DNA of 64,000 nucleotides from Natrinema amylolyticum (GCF_020515625.1 NZ_JAIWPJ010000001.1:62001-126000), one strand, 5' to 3'. Shown: positions 44,897 to 53,565, numbered from the stretch's first letter. Numbers and translations: made by a program. Notes: a model not told the origin generated them from the sequence alone.

Positions 44897-45219
44897 CGTC
44901 ACATTGGGTTGGACTACTGACACAGCCCCATATATTCCTCTGAACTATATTGTTATCCAATAAGTATTGTTAATATATCGCTGTGTGAACACATAGGAAT
45001 TCTATTATATCCAACTTATCTTCTATAGTGAGCATGGTTTTGACCAAGGCTTGAATGAGTTCAGTGTGTCCTGAAAATTCGCCTAAAGAGGCGTTTTCAG
45101 ATTATACTACACTACCACACCCTGTCTGGATGTATCGGTTGGCTCACCGGAATAGGGGTGAAAACAACTCCATGAGACTAGTTCTATGACACCTCCACAG
45201 CTGCGAAAACAGGAATGGA
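44897..45219. other. AT-rich non-coding segment with the right end of module A
   Basis: No gene seen. Bases 45131-45197 are the conserved right subterminal sequence (TATCGGTTGG, TGAAAACAACTCCATGAGA) shared with 57067-57133. Confidence 0.5.
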
Positions 45220-45417
45220 CTACTCGCCGATCGCGACGCCGTCCGCACACTCGAGGGCGACGTCCTCGACGCGTTCGCACCCGGTCTCACGCCACTGGCA
45301 GCCGTTCCACTCGAGGGTCACCCGCAACCAGCCACCGTCGGACCGTGGCCGGAACGAGACCTTCCGCGGCGGGCCGCCGGTCGGTCGGTGTCGGATGTCA
45401 ATCGCGCCGTCAGTCAT
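45220..45417 (-). CDS. 65-residue plasmid protein, last gene of the second operon
   Basis: ATG 45417 overlaps the stop of the 39-codon gene upstream. It contains IDIRHRPTGGPPRKVSFRPR, a Trp-rich beta part GGWLRVTLEWNGCQWRETGC and an acidic end. A single small beta-domain seems likely. GC-rich and in codon use like the 34-38 kb operon. Function unknown. Confidence 0.6.
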   Translation of the reverse strand: MTDGAIDIRHRPTGGPPRKVSFRPRSDGGWLRVTLEWNGCQWRETGCERVEDVALECADGVAIGE

Positions 45418-45529
45418 TGCCGTCCTCCAGGGACTCGGCGATCGCTCGGCAGCGCTCGGCGACCTTCTCCTCGGTCAGTGGTCGATCGAAGTGGAGCGTC
45501 ATCGCGACCTCGTCACCGCTGGCCGCCAT
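45410..45529 (-). CDS. 39-residue protein in the second plasmid operon
   Basis: ATG 45529 directly abuts the TAG of the gene before it, and the TGA overlaps the next gene. Sequence MAASGDEVAMTLHFDRPLTE then EKVAERCRAIAESLEDG: one strand, one helix. Position within a tightly packed operon is the main support. Confidence 0.5.
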   Translation of the reverse strand: MAASGDEVAMTLHFDRPLTEEKVAERCRAIAESLEDGND

Positions 45530-45790
45530 CTACTCGAGCACCTCCTCGGCGCGGACCTCAAGCGCATCGCGCAACTCGTCGGCCGCGGTGTCGGTGTGGC
45601 GGGCGATATCGCCTTCGAGATCGTCACCGTACCGGTGGGTAATATTCAGTTCGTGGAGGCAGTGGGCGATCGTCCCGAACGTCTCGTCTGAGACCAACTG
45701 CTCGGCCTGGGTGCCATTCGGATCCTCGCCGTTCGTGAACTCGTCGGCGTACGTCCCAGCCGCCTCGCGGATCTGTGAGAGTTGCGCCAT
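45530..45790 (-). CDS. 86-residue helical plasmid protein
   Basis: ATG 45790 overlaps the upstream stop (TGATG). Helical throughout: LSQIREAAGTYADEFTNGED, QLVSDETFGTIAHCLHELN and a long C-terminal helix TADELRDALEVRAEEVLE-like. Soluble and acidic. No family recognised. Belongs to the coupled group 46658-45220. Confidence 0.6.
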   Translation of the reverse strand: MAQLSQIREAAGTYADEFTNGEDPNGTQAEQLVSDETFGTIAHCLHELNITHRYGDDLEGDIARHTDTAADELRDALEVRAEEVLE

Positions 45791-46272
45791 CACTCGCTCA
45801 CCTCGCTGTCGTCGCGATCGTGGATCGGATTCTCAAGCACCAGCTTCGACCGCGGGTAGGGGTACCGCTGGAGCCCGTCGACGTCTTTCGTCGTCCGATC
45901 GAGGAACTCGACCTGGTAGACGTCCTCGTCAGGGTCGCAGTCGTTGTACTCCGCGACTGTCTCGTCACTGTTGGGCAACGAGTACTCGCTGGCAGTGTTG
46001 CTGCTCAAGCGGACGACGAGCATCTTCGGCCCATCCGATTCGCCGCGTTCGCTGACGTGGTCACCGACGTGCAACAGTGGACGGTCGCGTTCCTCCTGGA
46101 GCTTTGCAGGCTGGTTGACCGTCGACGCATGACCGTTCTCCTCGCCACTACCGTCGGCTCGGAGATCGGGCCCGGCGACCGCCTCGGCGATCTGGCGCTG
46201 GCGGATGTCCTCCTGGCCCTCGCGCTCGAGCTGATCGCCGCGGAGACTCTCGTGCTTCTTGCTCGCCGCCAT
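45790..46272 (-). CDS. 160-residue plasmid protein
   Basis: An N-terminal helical, glutamate-rich part (LEREGQEDIRQRQIAEAVAG) and a C-terminal beta part HVGDHVSERGESDGPKMLVV followed by YQVEFLDRTTKDVDGLQRYP and RSKLVLENPIHD. Two residues separate it from the first gene of the operon. The C-terminal half resembles small SH3-like beta barrels in pattern only. Function unknown. Confidence 0.6.
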   Translation of the reverse strand: MAASKKHESLRGDQLEREGQEDIRQRQIAEAVAGPDLRADGSGEENGHASTVNQPAKLQEERDRPLLHVGDHVSERGESDGPKMLVVRLSSNTASEYSLPNSDETVAEYNDCDPDEDVYQVEFLDRTTKDVDGLQRYPYPRSKLVLENPIHDRDDSEVSE

Positions 46273-46274
46273 CG

Positions 46275-46658
46275 TTAGAGTTCCTCCTCAAGGATGTCCT
46301 GCGCTTCGTCGGCCGCCGAGACCGGACGTTCGGCCCACCCGCCACACTCCTCGTCGACGAACTGGATCCAGCGGCGGAGATCGTCACCGCCGGCACCGTT
46401 CGAGGCGAGCACGATGCCCTCCACGTGGAGGATTGGCTCTCGCAGCGAGAACACCGGTACGCCACCGGAGTCGTCCCGATCGGCCTCGTCCTTCGTGACG
46501 ACGATGCGCTCGAGCTTGCGGTCGACGTGGTGATGGCGCCCGCGGTTGTCTTCGCCGATGTAGCCGTAGTTCCACGAGCGGCGCTCGAGGACGACGTCGT
46601 CGGTCTGTGCCTGTCCGTCAGTCGTAACGGTTTCATCCGTTGGCTGTTGTACGCTCAT
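46275..46658 (-). CDS. First gene of the second plasmid operon, 127 residues
   Basis: ATG 46658 (MSVQQPTDETVTTDGQAQ). Beta-rich: LERRSWNYGYIGEDNRGRHH, KLERIVVTKDEADRDDS, PVFSLREPILHVEGIVLASN, then a helical acidic end with VDEECGGWAERPVSAADEAQ. The divergent gene at 46842 has an upstream word CACTTGTAAA similar to CTTGTAAAG near 46760, so both directions may share control. No family recognised. Confidence 0.6.
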   Translation of the reverse strand: MSVQQPTDETVTTDGQAQTDDVVLERRSWNYGYIGEDNRGRHHHVDRKLERIVVTKDEADRDDSGGVPVFSLREPILHVEGIVLASNGAGGDDLRRWIQFVDEECGGWAERPVSAADEAQDILEEEL

Positions 46659-46841
46659 ATGCTGGTTTCCTTCCAGCACGGGAGGTCGGTGCTGTAACAC
46701 CGGCCTCAGAGTTTTCCGAGGCATCCCGTGCTCATCCTATAGTAGTACACTTGCGCTTGTAAAGATTGCGGTTGTCAATAGCGGTCGTAGATGGACGGCC
46801 GAAACTATTTCCCGAGACGCCGTCGAACGTTGCACTTGTAA

Positions 46842-47099
46842 ATGGCGGTGAGAAACCAGAGTGGTGTGACTCTTACACCCGACGACCTGAACGATCTCGA
46901 CAAGCAAATCGTCGAGTACCTCGCCACAGAGGGCCGTGCGTCACCGACGCTGTTCATGCGCGCAGAGGATATCGACACCTCGAGACAGTGGGTCTCGAGC
47001 CGATTTACCCGGCTGGCCGAACACGAACACATCCAGGACCTCTACGAGACTGGGATCTACGAACTCGTCGAGGATCCTCGAGAGGGCAGCGATGACTGA
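46842..47099 (+). CDS. Winged-helix regulator, 85 residues
   Basis: TPDDLNDLDKQIVEYLATEG, then SPTLFMRAEDIDTSRQWVSS and RFTRLAEHEHIQDLYETGIY form a clear winged helix of the MarR/Lrp-like archaeal type. ATG 46842 directly follows CACTTGTAA; the related words CACTTGCGCTTGTAAAG (46749-46765) and GCACTTGTAAATG are spaced about 75 bases apart between the divergent genes and may be its operator. Coupled to the zinc-finger gene by an 8-base overlap. Confidence 0.72.
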   Translation: MAVRNQSGVTLTPDDLNDLDKQIVEYLATEGRASPTLFMRAEDIDTSRQWVSSRFTRLAEHEHIQDLYETGIYELVEDPREGSDD

Positions 47100-47307
47100 C
47101 TCCGAGACCTCGGACAGCGTCCGGACGTGGTCGTGCCCGTCGCCCGATGACTGCGACTTCACTGCCGGCGGCGCGGCTGAACTGGCCGATCACGTCAACA
47201 CCGAGCACGCCGGCGAGTACCACCGAGACGACTGGCCGGATACCTCTGTTGCCCAGGAAGAACAAGATCTGGACGAAGACGACAGCGACGAATCGACCGA
47301 CGAATAG
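47092..47307 (+). CDS. C2H2-type zinc-finger small protein
   Basis: 71 residues. WSCPSPDDCDFTAGGAAELA then DHVNTEHAGEYH hold the Cys/Cys...His/His set of a single C2H2 finger, followed by a very acidic tail. Small archaeal C2H2 proteins are common on haloarchaeal plasmids and viruses and probably bind DNA or protein. ATG lies inside the end of the winged-helix gene, so the pair is translated together. Confidence 0.72.
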   Translation: MTDSETSDSVRTWSCPSPDDCDFTAGGAAELADHVNTEHAGEYHRDDWPDTSVAQEEQDLDEDDSDESTDE

Positions 47308-47840
47308 ATAGGGCCGTTATCGGCCATTTTGGACGGTAACAGGGCTGTATTCCTGCTATCGATCCAACAGAACTAATTGGTTACAGTACTGAGATGCTGA
47401 TGGCGAGGGGTGGGGGATCCGGCCGAAACATCCACTACCAGATCGCTCCGAGACATACCTCTCGCCACTCCTGAGATCGGCCCACTGAACGTCCGTTGGC
47501 CCGGTTTCAGGCCCCACCCAATTGACACACCACTTGAGGGATGGAGGTTCCGACGTTGGCCTCTGGCCGGCGCTTCTGAAGATCACTCTGCCTTTCTCCA
47601 AAATCGATCAGTATTGCTGGGGTCGATGGCTTTATCACCTTTAACTCAAAATCTCTCCTGTCCGGGTAACTCACATCCAAAACTCACATCCAAGTTGGTA
47701 GCACAACTTTCACCAACCCGGACACTTCCTAATTGAGATTAGCAGCGGATAGTTGCTATACCACACTATGTTGAGGTTCCCACATAGGATGATACGGCCT
47801 CTTCTTCAAGAGCAAAAAACGATAGGCAGCAGTAACTGGC
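47308..47840. other. Non-coding stretch holding direct-repeat copy 1
   Basis: No gene supported. It contains the first copy of the 200-bp repeat (47376-47583) and then AT-rich sequence up to the TrmB stop. Confidence 0.5.
47376..47583. repeat. Long direct repeat, copy 1
   Basis: About 205 bases from ATTGGTT to GGCGCTTCT that match 50492-50693 at roughly four of five positions, including CTCCGAGACATACCTCTCGC and GGCCTCTGGCCGGCGCTTCT. No open frame is conserved between the copies, so it is not simply a gene duplicate. Confidence 0.75.
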
Positions 47841-48635
47841 TTAGTTATCTTGTTTGTGGTTAGTTCTATCTGATCTATCTTCGAGGAGTTCCGGCATCCA
47901 TGCGGCAAATCCATGGTCACGTCCGTTGGTCCACATTGCCGTTTCTTCTTTAACACCTGGAAGGTCACTGTTTTCAACGCCACTCACAAGGGCTGCTTGC
48001 TTGTCCACCAGTACCAACTGACCTGGCCACTTCTGCCCGACCTTCTGTGTCTCTTGCAAACTCTCTGTCACTATGATGGAGGCATCTGGAATAGCCTGCT
48101 GAACACGGTTTTGCACTGAGCTAGACGGTACTTCTACGATAACTGTGATATCACGATCACAGGCTGCTGCCAATCGGTCAAGAGTGGCCTGCTCAAACAT
48201 CGTTTCATCAGCAATGATAAAATGGACGTGCTCGTCTGCGTTGTCAATAAGATCAACTAGCCGGTCCGTCACGTGGCCAGCATCGGCGATTGCCCAGACA
48301 CCTTTCTCCTCCTGCGTCTTGGTCGACTCAACTCGGTCTAAGGCCGCATCTGCCGCTTCAATACTGGAATTATAGTCTTCACGTAGTCTATCAAATGCTT
48401 GTTCTTTCGAAATAGCCCGGAACTCCCGCGGTTCGGATTGCTGTATGTCCACTAGCCCACGCCGATGGAGTCGATCAACTGTATCATAAACCCTTGACCG
48501 GGGAATATCTGAAATCTGACTTATTTCCTTTGCAGTTCCCTGTGCAATACGAGTAAGCGCAACAAAACATCTCGCTTCGTACTCGGTTAACCCTAACTGC
48601 TCTAATGCTGAGATAGCAGGTTCTTCGTTGGACAT
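47841..48635 (-). CDS. TrmB-family transcription regulator
   Basis: 264 residues. The N-terminal winged helix ISALEQLGLTEYEARCFVAL, GTAKEISQISDIPRSRVYDT and VDRLHRRGLVDIQQSEPREF is diagnostic for TrmB. It is followed by a short coil (about 85-110) and a C-terminal effector domain of the phospholipase-D-like type (HVHFIIADETMFEQATLDRL). TrmB proteins sense sugars or other small molecules. The domain here lacks the long sugar-binding extension, so a different signal is likely. Confidence 0.85.
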   Translation of the reverse strand: MSNEEPAISALEQLGLTEYEARCFVALTRIAQGTAKEISQISDIPRSRVYDTVDRLHRRGLVDIQQSEPREFRAISKEQAFDRLREDYNSSIEAADAALDRVESTKTQEEKGVWAIADAGHVTDRLVDLIDNADEHVHFIIADETMFEQATLDRLAAACDRDITVIVEVPSSSVQNRVQQAIPDASIIVTESLQETQKVGQKWPGQLVLVDKQAALVSGVENSDLPGVKEETAMWTNGRDHGFAAWMPELLEDRSDRTNHKQDN

Positions 48636-49221
48636 GAACGACCAAGTGCCCTCAAACAGTTAACCCATTGGTGAACCCGTTCTGACTTCGGAGGACATCT
48701 TGGCGTTGATTTCAAAGTCTGTTTTCGAAACCATCTCTAAATACCTATGTGGACTAAACGGAAGGCCAATCCCAGTTCAGATATAATGGAATGTAATTAC
48801 CATAAGTAATCCTTATATCACACCTGCGTTTTATGGTACATGATACCAAACTAAGACTATGCTTCTGCAAGAACATCAATCGACACGACAGGACTTACCC
48901 GGGTGATGTCGATCTCCAATAGAAACGAAGGGTGTGGGAGCGTGTGACAGGACTTGACCACCAGGCCCTTCACTGTCAACATTTATGTTGTGTTACTTAA
49001 TTCTGGGTTCGTCCTACATCAAGCGATAGGTGAGTTATTTAGACCGAATACGATATTCTGATCGGAACTACCTGCAAAGAAGGACAGCGGTTTCCTATGT
49101 CGGTGTACTGACTGAGCATGTACTACGAGATTCTTTAAGATAGTATAAGGCACAGACAGAGATAGTCTTCAAAGTCCACACTGGTAATTATTAGCACAGA
49201 GGCCGTTTACTAAGTGTATAT
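48636..49221. other. Gene-free AT-rich stretch
   Basis: No coding frame supported. The word ACAGGACTT occurs twice (48890-48898 and 48946-48954). ATCGACA and TGTCGAT (48880-48886, 48908-48914) form a loose inverted repeat around the first. TATA-like sequence near 48814-48820 and 49199-49207 (GTGTATATA) could serve the flanking genes. Confidence 0.4.
49011..49027. repeat. GTCCTACATC direct repeat flanking the HTH-10 gene, copy 1
   Basis: GTCCTACATCaAgCGAT here and GTCCTACATCtAaCGAT at 49937-49953 agree in 15 of 17 bases and enclose the HTH-10 gene with its promoter (about 930 bases). Confidence 0.5.
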
Positions 49222-49890
49222 ATGGCAACAATCGCTAAGTTCCAAATCCCCGCTAGTGATACAGCGCTCGGAGCTACATTTGAAGATATCCCCTCACTCG
49301 TCTGTGAAATGGAACAGGCGATCGCAATAGACGATTTTGGAATTTGGTTAAGCGGAGCAGACATCTCAGCAATTAACTCTGCGCTTGAGGCAGATTCGAC
49401 TGTTACTGTACATTCGGTCATCAGAAGTGCCGATGAGAGTTGGCTATACAATATCAGATTCTCAGATGAAATCATAGGCATGATCTCTCTCATCGTTGAA
49501 GAGGGAGGAACAGCACTCAAAGCGAGAGCAAAAAATGGAAGATGGACTGTCGAGTTACGTTTTCCTACTCGAGAGGATGTCAGTCAAGTCTATGAGCAGT
49601 TGAGAGGGCGTGATGTTCAGGTCGATGTTGTACAAATCCAGCCATTCTCAAAGGACACTGCTGATGAGATTAGATTGACTCCCGCACAGTCTGAAGCCCT
49701 CCTTGCTGCGATCCAACATGGCTACTTTGAGATACCACGTGAAATATCACAGGAGGAACTTGCAACTGAACTTGAAATATCGCACCAAGCACTTTCTGAA
49801 CGATTTCGTCGTGGATTCCGTACACTCGCTACTACAGAAATCAAAACCGCTGAAAAAGATAGACAGCAATCTATAGGTTCTATTTATTAA
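49222..49890 (+). CDS. HTH-10 (Bat-type) transcription regulator
   Basis: 222 residues, same length and plan as the protein at 40045. The N-terminal Bat domain starts TIAKFQIPASDTALGATFED and has DEIIGMISLIVEEGGTALKA. The C-terminal HTH-10 is LTPAQSEALLAAIQHGYFEI with EELATELEISHQALSERFRR. The two paralogues are only moderately similar. A TATA-like GTGTATATA precedes the ATG by few bases, and a better box was not found. AT-rich and CTAG-containing, unlike the chromosome. Confidence 0.87.
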   Translation: MATIAKFQIPASDTALGATFEDIPSLVCEMEQAIAIDDFGIWLSGADISAINSALEADSTVTVHSVIRSADESWLYNIRFSDEIIGMISLIVEEGGTALKARAKNGRWTVELRFPTREDVSQVYEQLRGRDVQVDVVQIQPFSKDTADEIRLTPAQSEALLAAIQHGYFEIPREISQEELATELEISHQALSERFRRGFRTLATTEIKTAEKDRQQSIGSIY

Positions 49891-49936
49891 CAATGTATAC
49901 ACTGGATAGACTATAGCTCGTAGCGTTAGGGTGCTT

Positions 49937-49953
49937 GTCCTACATCTAACGAT
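49937..49953. repeat. GTCCTACATC direct repeat, copy 2
   Basis: Pairs with 49011-49027; see that entry. Confidence 0.5.
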
Positions 49954-50143
49954 CAGAATGTCTGGTTGAGGTTGTGAGTGAGACGGCTGAGGGCGAGTTC
50001 AGGGAATTGCTTCCACCAATGCTGAGAATAGGGGCGCATCGTATTTCCGTTTGAGACGAGAGCCCATCGTCTCGTTCTGACCTTCGTCGCTAAATTCGGG
50101 ATCGGGGAGTGTACTCAGAGATGGTTTCTTCGAGGAAAGCCAC

Positions 50144-50310
50144 AAAAACGCCCGGATGGGCACAGGGTAACGGCCGCCGGGCGGTGGGACAAGATGAGAT
50201 CGAGGTGGATGTTGGTTGGATCGTCCATGTCGCGCAGAGAACGCGACAGTGAATATGTTCGCCGGATCCCTTATCAACCCCTCCCGATTCCAGCATACTC
50301 GGAATCGGCA
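50144..50310. repeat. Copy of the 57.17-57.33 kb repeat (EVE-gene tail)
   Basis: About 170 bases matching 57167-57335 at roughly 80 percent, with identical blocks GTTGGATCGT and AACGCGACAGTGAATATGTTC shortened at either side. Same orientation. At 57.2 kb this sequence supplies the C-terminal codons of a truncated EVE-like gene. Confidence 0.7.
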
Positions 50311-50491
50311 CCTACTAATCTCTAAATCCTATTTGCGACACTCCTTAGATCTCATTCTCAGCCGAAGGGGGATTGGGAAAGGTTGCCTCCGGAAGGGGAG
50401 AGGAATGGGGGGATCGGAGGCAGTTGGTTGTTTTTGGGTATTGCTATTAACTATTTTGGGTAGTGTTGATTGCCCAATAGGTTGATAGCAT

Positions 50492-50693
50492 ATTGGTTCC
50501 AAGACGCAGTTGGCGAGGGATGGGGAGATCCGGTCGTCTATCCGCTACCAGATCCGCTCCGAGACATACCTCTCGCCATACCTGAGATCGGTTCATCAAA
50601 CGCCATGATATCCAGATTTCAGGCCCACCCTGATTGACACACCACCTGAGGGGATGGGGTTCCGACGTCGGCCTCTGGCCGGCGCTTCTCGAG
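50492..50693. repeat. Long direct repeat, copy 2
   Basis: Second copy of 47376-47583. The 2.9 kb between the copies carries the TrmB and HTH-10 genes. Confidence 0.75.
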
Positions 50694-50901
50694 ATACCAA
50701 ATTACGTTGGAGACACCGGTATCAGTATACCGACGATATGTAGAAGTACGGCAGGGCGCCACATCATCACCTGCGCCATACACGCACACTGCTCTGCCAG
50801 CGTACCTTCATAACCCACCCAACACCCTATCTTTTACGAGCAGCTGTATCCAGTAGCGCCGAGCTTGATGTTTATATACGAAGCCGCGGCCAACGCCAGC
50901 G

Positions 50902-51069
50902 ATGCTCTCTGACCGACAGCAAGACCTCCTGGTCGCCGTCGCATTGACCGAGTTCAGCATTCACTACGAGCAAGCTGATCCCGAACTCTCGAGAGAAGCC
51001 TGGCAGCTGGCCGCGGATCACCTCGTCGATCACGATGTCGAGCCCGCCGAGGTCGTCGCCACAGTTTAG
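50902..51069 (+). CDS. 55-residue helical protein, copy 1
   Basis: MLSDRQQDLLVAVALTEFSI, then DPELSREAWQLAADHLVDHD and VEPAEVVATV: two or three amphipathic helices, acidic. Preceded by GTTTATATACGAAGCCGCGG, a promoter conserved word for word in copy 2 (53389) apart from a few changes. Substitutions between the copies are mostly silent or conservative, so selection on the protein is likely. Function unknown. Confidence 0.7.
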   Translation: MLSDRQQDLLVAVALTEFSIHYEQADPELSREAWQLAADHLVDHDVEPAEVVATV

Positions 51070-51181
51070 ATTTCACCCCATATTTCTATATTTACAATTT
51101 GTATATGAATGCTACATACTGATGTTTTCTATAAATATATTAGAAGTCAACCTTTATACTCGTTCAGTCTAACCTGTCGGT

Positions 51182-53275
51182 ATGGAAGACTTAGAAGGAA
51201 AGCTACAGTCAATAGGTGCTACCAGAGTGTTTTTGGCCATCCTTTTGGCTGCAGCTGTCGGACTAGCGGCGGTCGGTCTTCCGGCCGTCTATGGGGGAAC
51301 GACAACAACTGCTCAGGCACACGCTTCGTCTGAACCCTCCCCCTACGTCGAATCGTACGAAGATATTTCTCAAGCAGAGTTGGCACAAGAAGAGTCGGGA
51401 CTCGACCCAGCCGACGATGTATATCTCCGTGACGATGGCAGTGCGGTCCTTCACTATCAAAACGACTCTGATGTCAACCGGGTCGAGGTAGGAATGGACG
51501 CGAGCGAGGGCCTCATGCGGATGCTTGTTGTCGACGATATTGAGAATGAAAGTGAGGAGTTAGAGAAGGCGAACTTCTCGGCAGTCCTCGATAATAATGG
51601 CTTCTCCAGTGAGGGGTCGTTCATTATGAAGCAACCGGACGAACTCGACGATCTCGAGGTTGATGTGTCCGGCCAGATCACTGACGAGACAAATCAATTC
51701 AACGCGAGTGCGAGTGGCTCATTCCAGAGCGAGGCTACAAGTACATCCGCAGCCGCCACAGAAGGGAAGATCACAGCCACTGCAGATCGGCTAGAAACGA
51801 GCGGACAGATCTCCGTTGACGGTGCAACTAGCGGCACTTCGACTGAGAAGGGTACATCATTAGCAGTCTCACTGACCGATACAGAGGAAGGATACACAGC
51901 CGATGTTCAGCAAGAACGTACGGTCTACAATTGGTCGGCCAGTCAGTGGGACACTCGTGAACAGGCAAAACAGACGCTCAATCAACAGTATGGCGCTCTC
52001 GCTGCGGATCTTGGTGGCACAAGCGAGATCACAATTTCGAACTATGACTTCGAAGAACAGAGTTCAGGTCAATACCGACTCAATATCGAGTTTACCGTCG
52101 AATACATCGGTATTGATGACGGGATCGAACAGCAGTTGACCGACCAATTAGTGAACGATCCCGAAACCGATCTGAGCCAATCAGAGGCCGAAAAGATTGC
52201 GACTAGCGTTACTGATCTCGAGATCGAAACCTTCGAATTCGCCCTAAGCGAGAATAGCAGTTCGATGGATGCCGGTTGGAACATCGCCCTTGCGAACTAT
52301 GACGAACTCACGCTCGCGATGGTTGATTTAGCCGAAGCAAGTTCCACGGGCACCGAGACATCGCAAAGTGACCTCGAGAATGCTCGGACAGCTATCGAAG
52401 CACAACAGGCAGCAGATCTCGAGTGGACTCTCGAATGGGATACAGCTGCCGAACAGACGTTGAACCAGGGAATACAATTTGACGCCGAAATCACGAGTAC
52501 TACCGAAAACTGGGGTGCATATATTGACGAGCTCCAGGCTAACGATATTGAGACCCCGAAAAACATTGACTTCGAGCTAACTGCTAATACCGACGGAGAG
52601 AACCTCTCAGTTGATGCACAGTTTGATGTCGAAGCTAAAGATTTGGCCAGCCAGTCCATTAAGTCGTTAGCAACGTCTGTCCAGAGTGGACCAACGAGTA
52701 CGACCGGATCCTCGAGCGCTAACGAGTTTATAACCGCATTGTCTGAATCCGAACTCGAGGTTGCTCGCATCGATGCGAACATCGGTAACGGTGAGGTGCG
52801 TGTCGAAGGTGGGGCGAAGTTCGAGAACATGAGCAAGATGATGGATTCCCTTAGTGGAGCGCTCCCTATTGGGGGGGTAGCGACAGAACAAGGTGATGAT
52901 TCCGTATCGATGTACGTCTACGTCGACGATATGGGCGACATTGACACCGAGTCGGCGACAAAATCGGACCTTGAGCACCTCAGTGTGGTTAATTCTGAAA
53001 CGACCATTCATGAGGCTGGTAAATGGGACAAAGACTTCCCCCAGCCAGCTTCCGATGAAATAAGAGAGTACCTGAATGTGGAGAACGAAAGTAGCGACAG
53101 TGATGGTGGAGAGCAAAATAGCGGTGCTGATCTTCCCTATACAAATGAAAGCGGTATCGTTGATGAAGATGGATTCAACGCTGCTGTCAGCGATTTCCTG
53201 AGTGGTGAACTCAAAGGCGATTACAACTTCAATGAACTCGTCTCGGCATACCTCTCGGGTGAACCACTAGAATAA
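51182..53275 (+). CDS. Large secreted surface protein, 697 residues
   Basis: The N-terminal signal is VFLAILLAAAVGLAAVGLPA (residues 16-35) with cleavage probably after the AQA near 45. The mature chain is very acidic and rich in Ser/Thr/Gln with many N-glycosylation sequons (NES, NFS, NAS, NWS, NSS, NLS, NMS). Beta-rich regions dominate. The end DEDGFNAAVSDFLSGELKGD, then NFNELVSAYLSGEPLE resembles the second half of a dockerin-like calcium loop. No membrane anchor or sorting motif is seen at the C-terminus. TATA box TTTATAC at 51151-51157 gives a leaderless transcript. The gene lies between the two copies of a small helical-protein gene. Confidence 0.75.
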   Translation: MEDLEGKLQSIGATRVFLAILLAAAVGLAAVGLPAVYGGTTTTAQAHASSEPSPYVESYEDISQAELAQEESGLDPADDVYLRDDGSAVLHYQNDSDVNRVEVGMDASEGLMRMLVVDDIENESEELEKANFSAVLDNNGFSSEGSFIMKQPDELDDLEVDVSGQITDETNQFNASASGSFQSEATSTSAAATEGKITATADRLETSGQISVDGATSGTSTEKGTSLAVSLTDTEEGYTADVQQERTVYNWSASQWDTREQAKQTLNQQYGALAADLGGTSEITISNYDFEEQSSGQYRLNIEFTVEYIGIDDGIEQQLTDQLVNDPETDLSQSEAEKIATSVTDLEIETFEFALSENSSSMDAGWNIALANYDELTLAMVDLAEASSTGTETSQSDLENARTAIEAQQAADLEWTLEWDTAAEQTLNQGIQFDAEITSTTENWGAYIDELQANDIETPKNIDFELTANTDGENLSVDAQFDVEAKDLASQSIKSLATSVQSGPTSTTGSSSANEFITALSESELEVARIDANIGNGEVRVEGGAKFENMSKMMDSLSGALPIGGVATEQGDDSVSMYVYVDDMGDIDTESATKSDLEHLSVVNSETTIHEAGKWDKDFPQPASDEIREYLNVENESSDSDGGEQNSGADLPYTNESGIVDEDGFNAAVSDFLSGELKGDYNFNELVSAYLSGEPLE

Positions 53276-53388
53276 TACCGCATATATCTATCAATAATTT
53301 TCTAACCGGCTTCTCCTCTAATTGTGAGCACTAAAGCCAGCAGGACTGAGTCAAAGGTTTATATCAGAAGCCGCGGCTAACGTCGGCG

Positions 53389-53565
53389 ATGCTATCCAAC
53401 CGACAGCGAGACCTCCTGGTCGCCGTCGCACTGACCGAGTTCAGCGTCCACTACGAAGCCGCTGATCCCGAACTCTCGGAAGAAGCCTGGCAGCTGGCCG
53501 CCGATCGCCTCGTTGAGCACGATGTCGAGCCCGCCGAAGCGGTCGGGGAACTCGAGATTGGATGA
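53389..53565 (+). CDS. 58-residue helical protein, copy 2
   Basis: MLSNRQRDLLVAVALTEFSV, DPELSEEAWQLAADRLVEHD and VEPAEAVGELEIG. About 80 percent identical to copy 1 over 50 residues; only the last residues differ, where the sequence runs into module B. Its TGA (53563-53565) lies inside the 15-base inverted end of that module. Promoter GTTTATATCAGAAGCCGCGG is shared with copy 1. Confidence 0.7.
   Translation: MLSNRQRDLLVAVALTEFSVHYEAADPELSEEAWQLAADRLVEHDVEPAEAVGELEIG

Larger units (their letters stand above)
43693..45190. mobile_element. Module A: 1.5-kb inverted-end element without transposase
   Basis: The left end GTCATAGAACGTTC (43693-43706) and right end ACTAGTTCTATGAC (45177-45190) are inverted. 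With flanks the match extends through AGCTGxGGA (43683-43691 and 45192-45203), with a two-base gap. The subterminal 60 bases at each end match those of module B (53562-57133) at about three of four positions. Cargo is a small CGRC-motif protein, a HalOD1 protein and one or two tiny genes. No transposase frame is present, so it is either mobilised in trans or a relic. Confidence 0.6.
49891..50901. other. One kilobase without intact genes, built of repeats
   Basis: Holds copy 2 of the GTCCTACATC repeat (49937-49953), a minus-strand frame end WWKQFPELALSRLTHNLNQT (transposase-like in style but unassigned), a 170-bp copy of the EVE-gene tail sequence (50144-50310), and copy 2 of the long direct repeat (50492-50693). 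The promoter TTTATATACG (50871-50880) belongs to the next small gene. Confidence 0.55.
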
